DNA of 64,000 nucleotides. Origin: Fratercula arctica. Its lineage: Eukaryota > Chordata > Aves > Charadriiformes > Alcidae. Where the stretch lies: the NCBI GenBank assembly GCA_947846985.1, contig CANTUZ010000010.1, positions 24,227,095-24,291,094 of the forward strand, in the 5' to 3' direction. Shown in pieces: positions 37,974 to 51,520 of this stretch. The translations under genes were made by a program, and so were the position numbers. The first letter of the stretch is position 1. The number at the start of each line of letters is the position of its first letter. The notes below the pieces were generated by a model, which made no database searches, had not been told where the DNA came from, and saw only the letters and a list, made by a program, of their open reading frames with translations.

Positions 37974-38400
37974 TAGAACTTTAGAAAGAGACCTCAAGAG
38001 ATCATTTAGTTTCATTCCCCTAATCCAGCTAGAGATACATCTTTGTCATTCCTGGCAGATATTTGTCTAGCCTCCTCTAAAGATCTTTGGAAATAATAAG
38101 ATGTCATGTGGAGGCAGTGCAATCTTACTGCATAACCTGTATTGGAGTGCTGCTTCGTTCCCACTGAAAAGTTCTCCCTTTTAAAAAGTTATTTTTGTGT
38201 TCTCAAGTCTGTCCTTTTCTTCTCATCTGTAGGCTGGAGAATGCAGGATATGCCTCTTCCTGCGGCTCACATCATCTCAACTTCTTCCCAGTTTCACTGC
38301 TTTCCTCTGGCCTCCCTCCAGTTGTTTTAGGTACTTCATGAAGTGTATTACCAAAAATGGGGTGCAGTCTTCCAGCTGTGGCCTTGCCATATATAGTGTG
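37974..38400 (-). mobile_element. Ancient CR1 relic (3' UTR and RT end)
   Basis: Read on the plus strand the order of blocks follows an old CR1 3' end in reverse. First comes GAGACCTCAAGAGATCATTTAG, a 3' UTR block shortened here by decay, then TCCTGGCAGATATTTGTCTAG and a CCTCCTCTAAAGATC block. Further on are TTGGAGTGCTGC, a lysine-poor linker and the CTCTGGCCTCCCTCCAG block that precedes the distal RT segment. Many small gaps and substitutions; boundaries are approximate. Much older than the copies at 13, 17 and 33 kb. Confidence 0.6.
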
Positions 38401-39839
38401 GAATTCCTAAGGCATCAAATTAAAACACATTAAACTCAAAGCTGATAGAGTGCAGTATTCTGAGTAATGGTATTGGAGTCATAAATATTTATCTTTAAAT
38501 TTTAATTTTCCTGTCACTTTGGAGATGCTGTTTGGTATGCCTTAGAACTAAAAATTAGTTGGTTATTAACATTCAGATTAATAAAGAAACAAGACTAATA
38601 AAAAGACTTAAAATTTACAGCATCTATTACTTCATATGTGTAGGATTCAATTTTTTAAGTTCAAGAGTAACTGTACTACTAATTAATCTCTATTGAAACA
38701 TGGTTGACTTCTCCCTCCCCTTCCCCCCGCCCCCCACTTCTCCAAATGAATGAATTCAGGAAAAGAAAGTTGAATACTTCAAATAATTCAGATAACTGAT
38801 TCTCAGAAGTCCTCTGGATATATTACATAAACCAACAACAAAATAATGTTGCGTGTTTAATTCCCTAAAGTGTTTCTTTGTGACTTAAATTTCTAACATG
38901 GCTTCAGAGAATTGAAAAGCGTTGTTTTGGAATGGCTGCTAGTTTGTGGTGTTGTTGGGAGTGGATCATTCTTGTTTGCCTCATGGTAAACAGGAGACCA
39001 GGAGTTGAAGGCGGTTTGCCATCATTTTCAAATTGGAGTGATCAAAGGTGTATATAACTTATTTATGAAGAACAGTTCTTTGTACTTCTGAAGTAGGTTT
39101 TATGGATGAGCCTTCCTGTTAGGAGAAATCATGGTACAGAATTCGGCAGTTCTGTTTCGTACAGTTTGCATGAAATCTGCTGTAAGAGCATGAAGTGGCA
39201 GAGGGCTTGCAGGATGAAACACAGAACTAATACCTGTAAGTCAACTAAACAGTGGAGAAAGAACAGCAAAGAGGGAGCTGGATGGATTACAGAATGCATA
39301 GGAATGGTATGTGAAAAAAATGGCAATGGTTCTAAACTGGGGAGCAAGAATAGTGCAAGATTGGTGGGACAAGGCCATATGCAATGACGATGTGGGTATA
39401 TATTTGCTAGGGTAAGGTTCTGCACACCTATGCACCCCTACAGGCAAAGATGTAGTGCAGGCAGAGTAGTTTGTTGTTTGAGGGAAAATATTGATACTTA
39501 AGCCATTTTAGTAGTGTGATGGAAGACATCACTTAGAGTTGACTGTTTGAGTAAATGAGGACATCTAGAAGCCCCTGCTTAGCTGTGTAAGTATATATGT
39601 CCAGTACGGCTGTGAGGTTTTACATTTGCAGAGAGATAAGTATGTGTTTTAGTGTAAAGCTGATTTGCTTTCTTACTGATCATGAATAGCCTTGAAGACT
39701 TGCCAGGAAATATCTCATCTTCTGATCTACATACTTACATAGCTCAGAAATCATTGTATATGGGTGTCTCAGACATTTAAATTGATTTGTTCTTACAGCT
39801 TTCTGTTAGATAAGATTGTAATTTTATGGATTTGTGGCC

Positions 39840-39945
39840 AAAGCAAACAGGGAAAGTAGCTGGCTCCAAATTGCATGGGAAACTTGCTGCAAATTCAGAA
39901 GCTGCGTGCCTTAACCACCGAGCCATCTGCTGCTTCTGAAGGGGG
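39840..39945 (-). repeat. tRNA-derived SINE-like relic (A-box)
   Basis: On the minus strand GATGGCTCGGTGGTTAAGGC (39910-39930 region) is a strong RNA polymerase III A-box look-alike. It is followed at tRNA-like spacing by a degraded region, and then by sequence whose order (CAATTT, GCCAGCTACTT, GCTTTGGCC) parallels the post-tRNA part of old MIR/Cry-type amniote SINEs. A clean B-box is absent. No poly-A tail or target duplication was found. Family assignment is tentative. Confidence 0.35.
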
Positions 39946-42900
39946 TCTGCTGCCCGAATACTGTACTGCCTGTACCATGAGCTGACCTTGCTTTACAAGA
40001 AGTGGAAACAGCAACTGACACATACTGCAGCTTCTGTCCCCAAACCAGTGATCACAGATGGAGCGCAGCTGCTGCAAGGGATTCAGTGGTACCTTCTGGT
40101 CACATGAGTCAGCTGGTGCAGTTGCAGCTGCAGATGCCAGTGTCTGCTGAGCAGCTGAAACCCACATGCATTATTCAGGCTGGTGCAGGAGCCTGTGGGA
40201 GGTGATGGAAATAAACTCCCTGTGCCAGTTAAGTATCTTAAGCACCCTGCTCCATGTACAAGTGGCCTGGCCTTGTCTCTTTAACTGATGTAGCTTGCTC
40301 TGATTGTGAGGGGAGTGACAGTAGAGCTGCAGATGGTGAGAATATAAGGGTATTAATTCATTTCAGTTATTAATTTCTAATATCTGCATAAACAAAACCA
40401 AATACACACACATTCTCCTATCCTGCTTGTCCTAGATTTAGATCAGTAGGATGTTTGCAGGTCTTGTATTGGACTATCAAATATAGGAAGATAAAATCAC
40501 AGCCTTCCGCTGTATTGGAAAAGTTATTTTGTGAAGCTCAATATTAGTACAAAAATGTGTTGAGTGCTTTAAGTTAGAAGTGAATAGTTAATCAAGATAT
40601 GCAACTACAGTAGTTAATGCTGTGCTTTTAAACTGTAGTGACAAGTTATTTTACAGATTTGGTGAAAGCTGAGATGGGCTACTCTAATGCTTTTGAACTC
40701 AAATAACTGTTCTAAAACAAGTGATCTCTTCAGCTAACATTTCTAGCATTCAGCAAGAGTGAATAAGCCTACCATTCCCTTCTGTTGGCGCAGTCTGTAC
40801 AAATTTCTGAATTCTGAAAAAAAATCCTGGGGGAAAAAAAATACTGGGAAAAGAAAAGGGGGAGGGGCTTGGGTTATAATCCCCAGCAGCAGCTATGGGA
40901 ATGTTTTCAAACAGCAGCTTTTTAACAATGTCCCAGCGTGTGAACATCCCACTTCACAACGAAGAGAAAATCCTGCCATCATAATTGTCCAAATACATGT
41001 GTTGGTGGTTGATATAATTTATGGGAGTCTTTCCTAAGTTGAAAGGATGTGCCTGTGTCAAGGGTTGGACACCGAACTATTAAACTGTATGACTCTGTTA
41101 TTTATTGTCTTTACTCTGAGATAAACACCCTGCAAATGTCTTTAAAATCAGTTCTTTCTTTCTCTATTCCTGTCATAATGGTTATTGCAGATGGCGATTA
41201 CTGTACAACAGGCTTTTTCCCTTTATTTTCTTTTGTAATTTCTTTTGGCTTTGCCACAGGTGCTTACCATGAGTAGAGATCACCATTCTAGTATGTGAAA
41301 ACATAAAATACTGTATTATCTGGGGAAATAAGACATCAATCAAATGAATAGAAGGGAGAAACTTAACTGAATATTAATTAAAAAAATAGAGGGAGGAATG
41401 AGCAGGCCTAAAATACACAGAGAACCGTTGTTTAGGGTTTTTTTGGTGGCAGGAGTGTGGTGCTTTGGTTTTTTTATTTTGTTTTTAAAAGTATATACTG
41501 AGAAGACAACTGAATCATTTTTACTGAAAAAGTGGTGAGAAGCTGCCTGGTATTATCCTAGTATTATGCCTAGTATAGAAAAAAAGCATTTTCAACCATG
41601 AGTGAATGTATTAGTAGGATTTCAGCATTGGAATAAACTTGCATTACAGATCTTGTAAATATTTCAAGTTGCAGAATCTTGTATTTGATACTTGAAGTTC
41701 AGTGTTGGTTTTGCACAATTATTTGTGTGCGCAGTTGCTCTTTCACACTCTTTGCTAATACTGTGTTTCCCACCAAGACCCCTATATTCTCGGGATGCTG
41801 GCTGCTCAAAAAACTGATGAGAAGCGGAAATACCCTACTTCGGTCTTTTACAGTTGTTCCAGCAGGATCGCTGGCGTGATGAACTTCTTAAAGGGAAGGT
41901 ATTGCCACTGGATGGTGCTGTTGTTACGTTATTTAACTTGCATTCCGTGATAATGTGGATGGCATGAAATCTCCACCTCTGTCCTCCCCAAAGATTTTGT
42001 TAAGATCTGCTGCAAGAAAATCATATGTGTACAGGTCACAGTACCAGTGGGAAAACAGTCATCCTTAGTCTGTACCTTCACAAAGGTTGGGCAAGGGTAG
42101 TTCTGTCTGGTGTGATTTGTGTCTGAGCTTTGCAGATGCAGGTTTAATACAAGTTTGGATGAGAGCCTGCTGCTTGGTAATACAGTTGTTTTTATGGAAG
42201 GTGATGTTCTTGAGGAATGGAATCTATTTGAGCCAATCAGCTCGGTGAAATCTGCATATTCATAATACATCTAATTATCCAGAAAGAGATGCTGAGTTAC
42301 TGAAACTGTCACTTTGAACAGTTTCCTAACAAGGGGACTGTTTTTTAAAACGGCAGGGGTTACGTAGTTAGCTACCTATTACATTACAAAAAAAAAAAGT
42401 TTTGACTGTCTTATGCAAATCTACTGCATTACCTCGTATAAGTGAGAAGGTAAATCAGCTTTTGAAAGCCCTTCATGTTTTTTGAGGGTGGAGAAAATGA
42501 ATTCTTCTTAAAAATTTGCATTTCAAGAAGTAAATAACTACTTGAAAAGGTGCACCTTCTTTTAAAGATTGCAGTTTAATAAGCTAGAGATTTGAGAGTT
42601 AAAATGGCTGTAGAAATATTTGAAATTCATCTTTGAATATGCTATGAACAATTGGAAACACACTCCAATTTTCCTATAAGCTGGTTTAAAAATGATTTAT
42701 TTTTTTTGTGCTTGCTCTCTCTCCCGCTTCCGTTTTGTTTCACATATTTTCATCTGTCCAGAGCAATTGGAGTAAATTTTTTTTTTTAAGAGGTCTGGGA
42801 GAGGAGAGGAAGGAAAAAAAATACCACTAGAAACTAAGAAAACTATTGCTACCGTCAGTCCTGACTTCAGAAGAAATTATGAGATTTGGCAAGACACCAT

Positions 42901-43367
42901 CCTGTGTATTTGTACCCTATCTCTTTTACCAATTGAGCGACCCTGCATCTGTCTTCTAATAGTTCTTCAGCTCAGTGGGCAAGATCATAACCATATTTGA
43001 CAGGGCAGCAAAAATGTGTAGGATAATAAGTTACTTCAGGTTTCAAGCAAGTTCGTGGCTTGATAAAGAGTCCCATGGAGGGGAAGGTGGGTAGAACTCA
43101 GACATTATTTCCTCCCAGCAGCATCATGCCTACTTGGGTGGAACAGGCTTTGATCATGCTTGGTTTTACATCTTTTTGTAGGGTCACTATAAAATAATCT
43201 GTCATTTAATGGGGGGGAAAAAGCTGACATTATGTATCTATTTTTTTTTTTTTCCAAATCCTTCATGTTATATATCGAACCAAAAATGAATTGTCCATAC
43301 AAAAAAGTTTCAGTAACTGAAATTAAATTTATGAACCGCTGTAGCTAGGTAGATGATTCCAGATACA

Positions 43368-43402
43368 CTTCAGTTTTTCAGTTTTTCAGTTTTTTTTTTT
43401 TT
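43368..43402 (+). repeat. CAGTTTTT tandem repeat
   Basis: Three to four imperfect copies of an octamer CAGTTTTT ending in a T run. A minor minisatellite. Confidence 0.8.
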
Positions 43403-46400
43403 CTTCTTGACTATTGGGTCTGCATGTGAAAGAGTGATTATGTTCTATTATGTGACTGCTACTATGCCCTCCGGCTTCTGTATGAAATAGCTAAGCAGAA
43501 TTATCACTTGTTTGAAGGAGTATGAAATCCTAGATACATTCCCACATGGAAGTCTCATGTTCAGCGTGTCATAGGTCTGTCTCACTTAAATTCTTATTAC
43601 TAGAGATTCGTTTTCTGACTGTAATGGGGTAACACATCACAAACTCATGTTTTAGTCAGTGTGATTGTGAATATAGATAGGGTGTTCAACAACCAAGATG
43701 TAGTAGTAGCATATGTCTTTTTTTAAATTTATAATGTACAGTAGTCGTGATAGATTTCGTGAAACAGATATTGTTTCAGAGCATCCAGCTTCATTTGGTA
43801 AATAAAGAGGATTCTTTAAAGATACCATCTGTTCAGGCCTCATGTTTTTGGGTCCAGTATCTTCTTAGTGGAGCTTCATGAATCTTCTCTGATTATTAGA
43901 AGTTTCTTCCAGTTTTCAATTGATTTTAACCTTTCTTTCCCAATTTTCTCTTTGTTTTTTCTTGACCCGTTCCCTTATGTAAAAGCAATTAGAACTGAGG
44001 GTTAGGCATTAGTTTCCTATGTTACCTCTTTGCTCTCTCTTGTGTCTTGGGATACTGTTCAAACTCTCAAACCTTTGTAAGTGCATTTTATGGAGAAGAA
44101 AAACTGTGGCCTTTTATACTGCTCCTCTGATGTCTTTTTTTTTAATATATCCTGGATTCTTCTTCATCTATTCTCCATATCATGGTTGAGTTAAATCTGT
44201 AAGCAGGCTTTCATTTGTTACCCTGTTGTTCCACTCTTTCTGAAAGATGGGCTGCTGGAGTTGTCCCATTTCAGGCATGCTATGCCTGGCTCCCGTCTGT
44301 GGGAGCTCTGCCTTTCCCTGGGGGGAGAGACATGCACAAGTAGAAGAGGAGTGTGAAAACCTTGGAGTTCTGCCAGAAACAGCTTCCCTCATATGCCATC
44401 CTCTTCTTCTGGTGTAAAAACTTCAACGTCAGAGATGTTGTCCCAGACTTGAGCACAACCTACATCTGTCTTGATAGGGAGAAAAAGCTGAGTGTTGGGG
44501 AGTGATTTTTAGTATAAAAGAGAAGCAAACCGAGATTAAACCGATCTGGGAGCTGAAGACATGGAAACTGATCTAAAAGGAAGCATGCTGAAACTGGCAA
44601 GCTGGTTGGATGAAGGAATGAAAATCCTGCAAGCGGTATCTTGATGATTATGAAACAAATTATTTTGCCTTGTTAAGTCCTTAATAAACTGCGGCAGGGG
44701 AAAGCATATGCAGATGTTAAATCTTGCATTAAACCCCCAAAGCCGCAATGAGAGGGAACACAGTATGTAAATTTCTCATATTACATCATGACTTGTCTCT
44801 GAATACTTGGCCTTATTTAAAACAACTTTGTTGAATTGGATGAACTTTGATCCTAATGAAGAACATTTGATCATATTAAGTGCAGGCTTCAAACTGGCGT
44901 TTATCTTGAAGAAGTGTTTGCAAGTAAGTGTTATATGTATATCTAAACAACCTAAAATGACTATTTTTAGTGTATTATATGTTGATATGCAAATTTCTGT
45001 TAACCTAAGGAGTGTATTACTGTTTCCCGAATTGTGCTTGGTGTTTCAGTTTCTCTTAGCAGACAGAAGCATTCATTTCATGGACTTTCTTTTTCTTCCT
45101 GCTCTTGCATCATACACACGTAGGTTCAGAATGAGGCTGTATGGGCTTGCCCTTCAAGGATGCGAAGTGCTGTTAGCCTAACTTTCTGGTGCTGGCAGAG
45201 TGGCAACTTAGTCCAAGTAATGTACCTTGGGGACAGTCCCTGCTATAGCTTTATCTCCTCTGTGTACTTTGCAGTGGAAAGGTGAGATTATGTCTGTATT
45301 TTTGGGAGAAGAGAGTATTGTGGTTGTCTGAGGTAGAACGCTACCTGTAATACAGTTGGTTACTGCAGCCCTATTCGTATAAATGCCACTTTTCTGGTTT
45401 AAGTAGACTGTATTTTATCTAAGCCAGTCAGTGTTAATACATAAATGAAGAGTGCTTAATTAAACTGACTCATCAGATTTACATACAAGGAATAGTAGTT
45501 GAGAAAATGGATGTTATAAATAACCCTGCTGCATTTTTAGGAAATTGGCCTTTGAGGAAAAGACCCTTAGCTAATCTGGATGCTGTCTGGGCAGATTGAA
45601 ATACTGTGTTCCATAGATGCATTTATGTTAGTGTCTAGTTTGTATTTCCTCTGTTTTTGAATTGAATCTTCCAGCTGTCTCCACTTGGCTTCCCATTGTA
45701 GAGTGATCTCTGAGCACATGAACTGAATTCTTTTTGGGCAAAACAAAAAAGAAAGCATGCTCCAGGAGCGTACCTTGTCTACCCCAACTGCTGTGAACTC
45801 AGGCTATGGGAAGAAGCAAAAGCTAGTCTGACAGATGCCCTGACATACCTATACAGTGCATGCCTACTCCTAAAACCAGTTAATTGTCTGGCTCTACCAT
45901 TGGCTCCATATATACAAGTTTGAGATTATTTTTAGACCCCATTTCTTGGGGCAATGCACTATCCATCGAGCTACCTGCATAGTTATGATGGCATTGTTAA
46001 ACCTCTCAAATATGGGACTGCTACTGCTGAGCTCAAAGTGGTTAATGTATATAGGTAGGTTTTATCTTCTTTGAAGAATAAACACGTGAAGACATGGGGA
46101 AGAGTTCACCGCTGTTCTTGGAAAAAAATAACCACTGTTGTAGGATTCAAAGATAAGAGAAAAATCAGAACTGAAGTGGAGTGCATGTACTGGCTGCTAG
46201 TCATGCTTGTTTGTTTGTTTAGGGATGTTTCCAAGATTTTACAAAAAAGTTGCTCTTCATAAGCTGGAGTTCGGAGTAGTAATAGCTGGTTGCTCCCCTT
46301 TCTGCAGTTCAAGATAAGTTTTACTTTTAGCCTTTAAGGTACAGTTGAGAGTGTACCTATTTTTTCCTGGAAGTGAACAGTATCGGTTTACCAGTCTTAG

Positions 46401-49400
46401 GGGAAAGTTTTAGGATGTGCTGATGGATGTTAGCTTATGTTAAATTTTATGTTTGAATTATATTTTTTTGTTCCATTCCTCCGATCCTTTAGGATTTTGC
46501 CTGCCTGCAGTAACTAGGAGAGACTTTCCCTTCATGTGCATAACTTGGTTTTGCATATACATCTCTTAGACTAGTTGGAGGTAATGGTAATGCACCAGGA
46601 TTTGGGGCAAAGCGTGCTGTGGTTCTAGTGGTATTAAAATATGGTCTGTGCCTGTCAAGCATGTCTCATTTGTGAACTGAAGTTGTATAAATGGTTCACT
46701 GGGTGTGGAATGAGATACACAAGAACTTTCAAGTGCAGTGCTGTTCTGGTTTTCACTTTCTTGTGTGTTCTGGAACATGGTGGAATCCCTGAGGTCATCT
46801 AATACATTTCTTACTATCGCAAGAGCTTAAGACACTTTTAATAACTTCTTTCTCTACCATTTTTATGTTGATCATTGATAGTAAATTTCCCCCCCCCTCC
46901 TCCATCCTATCTATGGCAAACCTGATATTTTGTTGCTTTTCATAGGATGCAGTTCAGGTTAACATTAGCAGGAGGGTGTCCTGTTGTGGATTTTGGTCTG
47001 TGAAGAGTATATTCTGTGTCCAGTCTGGATTATCTGTGGCTGCCTACAGCTATGGAGAGGATTGTACTTTAATTCAAACGGTCGATATATTCTTATATTG
47101 TTTTGTATTTGCATTTTTGCCATTTAATGATGTTCTGCTGCCTTTAACTGGAGAGTGCTGCCTTTAATAATTGGAGAACAAGGCTGCCTATCACTAAAGC
47201 AACTGAAAAAGAATTATCTTTGCAGAACATATTTTTAAAAACAGCACATATAATGGCAATTTCAGGCTTACGTGCCATGGCAGCAATAGCACAAACCGTT
47301 TCTACAGAGACTTTAATATCACTGCAGGTTTTTTTGGTATCATTTGTATTTTTAATTTCATTTGCACTGTTTAGGTGTCAGAGTAATTGCTGCTTGCAAA
47401 ATCAATTAAGTAAAACAAAGTTCACAAATATTAAATAGCAGTGGAACATGGAAAAAAAAAAAAAAAACTGCTGATGTGAGTGGCAAAAGAAAGAAATGCA
47501 ATAGTTCTGTTTGTACCACCCAAGTTGTGAGTGAAATAAGCAGCCTTGTTTGGGAATTGCAGCCCTCTGAACTCTTGACATACATGAGAGAAAGCGATGT
47601 GAGTTGGAACAGAGGGGAGGAGGAAATTGTTAGATGAGGCATCTACTGTCTTCTCAGAGGTTTAGTTTTTATTTTCTATTTACTTACTTTGAAGCCTTTA
47701 AATCATCTTCAGATTTCTTGTACTGATAGACTCCTAACCTGTTTCTTTGGGCTTGGTTTGTGTCTTCTGTTTTGAAGTTAGACTTGAGCTTCTGGACTGA
47801 GGCCTGATTCTCTGGTGTATAGGATTTAAAAATTGTTGGATGACTGTATTCCTCAGCCTGAAAATGGTTTTGTTTGTTTTGTATGTCTACTGTATCTTGA
47901 GTTACCAGTGAGCTTGAATTTCTGGTGAGTATTGTTATTGTATCACTCTTGAGTGAGAGAGAAATCAGCTATATTCTTCTGGAAAATGTACCAAAATGTA
48001 TGAAATTGTCAATAGTCCAAGCATGAAAAGCTGACCTACTTCTGTGGATGAGAGGGGATTGATAGAACATTTGGATCACTGTAGTGGAGAGCAGCTCTTC
48101 GACCTTTTAGGTACTGCTTGTGGGGTAAGTTTTAAGGGGTTTTGTAGGTGGAGGCATGTCTTGGGTTTTCTTGTTTTGTTTTGTTTTTTTAAACCTTATA
48201 ACTGAGTGTTCTTAACTTACTTAAATTCCTATGGTAATCATGGTGAGGTCGTTGTAAAAATCATTTATTAGCCTTTCAGAGGAGGGACGTGCATGCTTAT
48301 TGTAAATTACATGCATCAAATTGATTTGAAATTGGACCATTAGTTACATTGATTTAAAGTGCCAGAAAATTGATCTAAATTTCATAATTTAAGAATGGAA
48401 CTAGTTTCTCTTATTTATGGGAGGATGATTTATTTAGAGACCAACTGAAGCATGAGTACTTGTATAATAAAGTAGATAATGGAGAGGTGGCAGTGCTGGG
48501 AAAGAAGTAAAAAGGCTTTCACAGTTTATTCAGGGAATAATTTCAGTGTAACCCATGAAGAATCAAACATACCTGAATATTTCTGGATTTCTTGTTAAAA
48601 TGTGTCTCCACATACTGTTACATTTTTAACAATTGCATTTCTTTCCTTTCCCTTTATAGTATCCTTTGAAACTTCAGCTAGCAAGCATTCTGTCTTTTAT
48701 TTAGAAGGTTTTATTAAATAGGCTTTTCCAATTGTAATGAATGAGATGGTATGCTAGACCACTGTATTTGGAACAAGACACTGATTAGGAAAATTCAGAA
48801 GTTTAGTATACTGGAAAGTTTGAAAAGGTGTCAGATACTGAAGTTACCCTGAGAAGTGACAGTTGGGGGGAGCGTGTGAAAGTAAAACTTGAACTCTGTT
48901 TTTGTTTCTAAACCTTTACAACTGGTGGTACAGTTCTGGGTAAACTGTTAATCCTCTGGCTAGTTTTGTGGAGCCAGCAAATACAGTTTGGCCATGTTGA
49001 AAAGTGCACTGTTTGTGTTTTGAATCAAACAAAGTGAAATTGCACAAACTTGGAGTATATGTGTGTTATATACACATTACCAAGTGTATATGACACTGAC
49101 AAATACTGTTATGTTGTAGAACATCTTAACCACTTGAGGCATAATCAATTAATAGTAAGAACAAATGTATTGGTTCATTCCTGTAAGTTGTGACCTCTGA
49201 TCCACAGAGTCCGCTTAAACTTTAAACACTTCCATGTACAACTGAATCTGAATGTCTTTGTACGGAGCTTTTTCTTACTTGTCTTAGATTCTCAATGGTG
49301 GAAAGAACAGACCTGGATTTGTGAATGCCCAGTTTCTTACAGGGGACTCATGCTAAGGTTAATCCTGTGCCTTACCGAGACTAGAGGTTTCATAGGGCTG

Positions 49401-51339
49401 AGCCGCCTGGCAGTGCACAGAGCAGCGTCCTCCATTAATGGTCAAGGAAATGCGTGAGGGGACCCCAAGAACCAATTAATTCTGCTAAATGTTTTCTTGA
49501 TGCTGAAGAGTACTGGTGATGCATATGCTTTGAATTGACTTCTTATCAGTCCCATCATTTTGGTGTCTCATTTTGTCAAAATCGTGTTTGTTACATGGGC
49601 TAATGAAAGTGGATAGTTATTCATTATTATCTTAAACAAAAAACTGATTTTGTGTATATTACTGTGAATGGATTTGATGAAGGTACTCATAATAACCATA
49701 CAGAAAGTAAATCAGAACATTACGATCAATTATGATTATTACTATTGAACTTCATCATAGTCTTAATACCTCATGTATGCAGAGAGCAACACTGGTGCTA
49801 ACCTGTATGAGTAAAAAATTTGCCTAAATTAGATAAACTGTTAGCCTATAAAAATATTTAGGAAGGACCAGTACAGAACTTGAGGAGAGCAGGGGGAAGA
49901 AAAAAAATTATCATGAAGGGGGGGGTTGTACCTTATTGTTTTGAAGTTATTGAAGCTAAGTACATTGATTCAGAGAATCAAGTAGTATGTGTGGGCTGTT
50001 AGACAAGTTATGGCAGTTCTAAACCTGAAACAATTTTTGAAATGGATTAAGATGCACTCATTTCAACTTTTCCAGGCGAAATTCAGCAAATGTAATGAAA
50101 GACGACTATAAAAGCAAGTGAAAATGGGAGGCAAAATCTTAGATATAGAGATACTGAATTTAGTTCCAATAATAGAAAAATACTATAATTATCGATTATA
50201 GCAGGCAAGTAGATCGGTTATATTAACATGTTTGCTTAAACTTGATGTTTGTTTAGATTCTGTGAGAAAGATGGCAAGTATTTAGATAAAACCAGTGGAA
50301 AGATGTTTTAATCTTGGTAGCGAATAAAGCAAGCATCGAGGGGTGGGAAAGACCAATGGTTGTTATTAAAGCTTTTTGACTCTTCTTTTGTTGTTTATTT
50401 ACAATAAAAAATTTTAAGGTTTAATGTCTTAAAATCATGATTTAAGTTTCTCTGTGAAGTTGCCCACTGGCTGTTTCACTTTCCCTGCTTGATATTCATT
50501 TAAATATATAAGCGAATGATTTTTTTAAAAAATGTTTCTATTTGTTGCTAAATTCATTAATGGTTAAGAAGGTAAAAATGACTTGACTCAAAGATTTTGT
50601 TTATGTAGTAAATGCATCTTTAAAAAAATTGCCTTCTAATTTGCACTGTAAGTAGTACCATTAGTAATGAACATCATAGAGGGACCTGACAATGTATGAA
50701 TTATTCACTGGTAGATTATTATATCTTTGTTGTTAGCATGCAAGATAATGAACATAATTACTGTGGCAGTGTGCTCAGGGGAATGCACAGTTCTTCCCTC
50801 TGTCTAGACTGGAGTTAACGTCTAAAGGAGTATTAAGAAAATATGGATGAGGGCTGGTAGCTGAGTTGCTGCTGCTTATTTCCTTCTGCTGCTTTAGTAA
50901 ATGCATATGCTTTGTACACTTTAATCTTAAAGGTCTGGTGGGTTTTGGGGGAGGAGGACGGGGAAGGCAGTTTGTTTTGGTTTTTTTTCTTTCATTTTTG
51001 GGAGTAGCAATCATCTTTCTGTTCTCAGTCTGGCAATATTGCATACTGACTAAAAGAATTTGATGTTTAATTGTAGCAGCAGTGTAGATTTATCCTCTTC
51101 TATTAGAATGGTCTATTATAGTAAATTAGTATAAACAGTCTAATTGCTTAGGAAATCCAGGGTAAAAGGTTAATCAGCAATTTGCCTTTCTTTAAAGGAC
51201 TTAGCTTTCTCTTGAAGAAGTTTGCAAGGCATTAGTTTGTATGCGCCTCTAATCTATGAGGCTGTCCACCTGATCTTAAGTTAAGCTTTTTGATGAACCA
51301 AGTACTTCTATTTTCTGTTTTATATTATGATAACAAAAA

Positions 51340-51520
51340 TTGTCTGTAATAAGCCATCCTAATTAAAGTTGGTAAATCTACAGCTCTGCTCCAATTACAC
51401 ACTAATCAATTATACACTAATCTAATTCTACTTAGCTTGATACAGTGCATCATTAATCAGGTTCAGGTTTAATACAACAGATTTACTGTATTAACCAAAA
51501 AATTGGTGCATTCAAATAGG
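51340..51520 (+). other. TAAT-rich segment, possible conserved regulatory element
   Basis: A block dense in TAATC/ATTA homeodomain-type cores. The nonamer ACACTAATC is repeated with a 15-bp period (51399-51407 and 51414-51422), and CATTAATCAGG lies downstream. It contains no repeat family I recognise and lacks homopolymer decay, which is the look of many vertebrate conserved non-coding elements. This is a compositional impression only. Confidence 0.25.

Larger units (their letters stand above)
38401..51339 (+). other. ADK: ADK intron 3, central part
   Basis: About 13 kb of AT-rich intron. It holds tRNA-like relics near 39.9, 42.9 and 45.95 kb, a CAGTTTTT minisatellite at 43368-43402 and A/T runs (for example A16 near 47451). 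The longest open frame is 124 codons at 44807-45181 (plus). Its hydrophobic product has no recognisable family and I treat it as chance. The expected ADK exon 4 is not here. Confidence 0.55.

Noticed and set aside
44807..45181. 124-codon open frame on the plus strand
   Set aside because: No recognisable family, hydrophobic low-information product, ordinary intron composition and no splice context.
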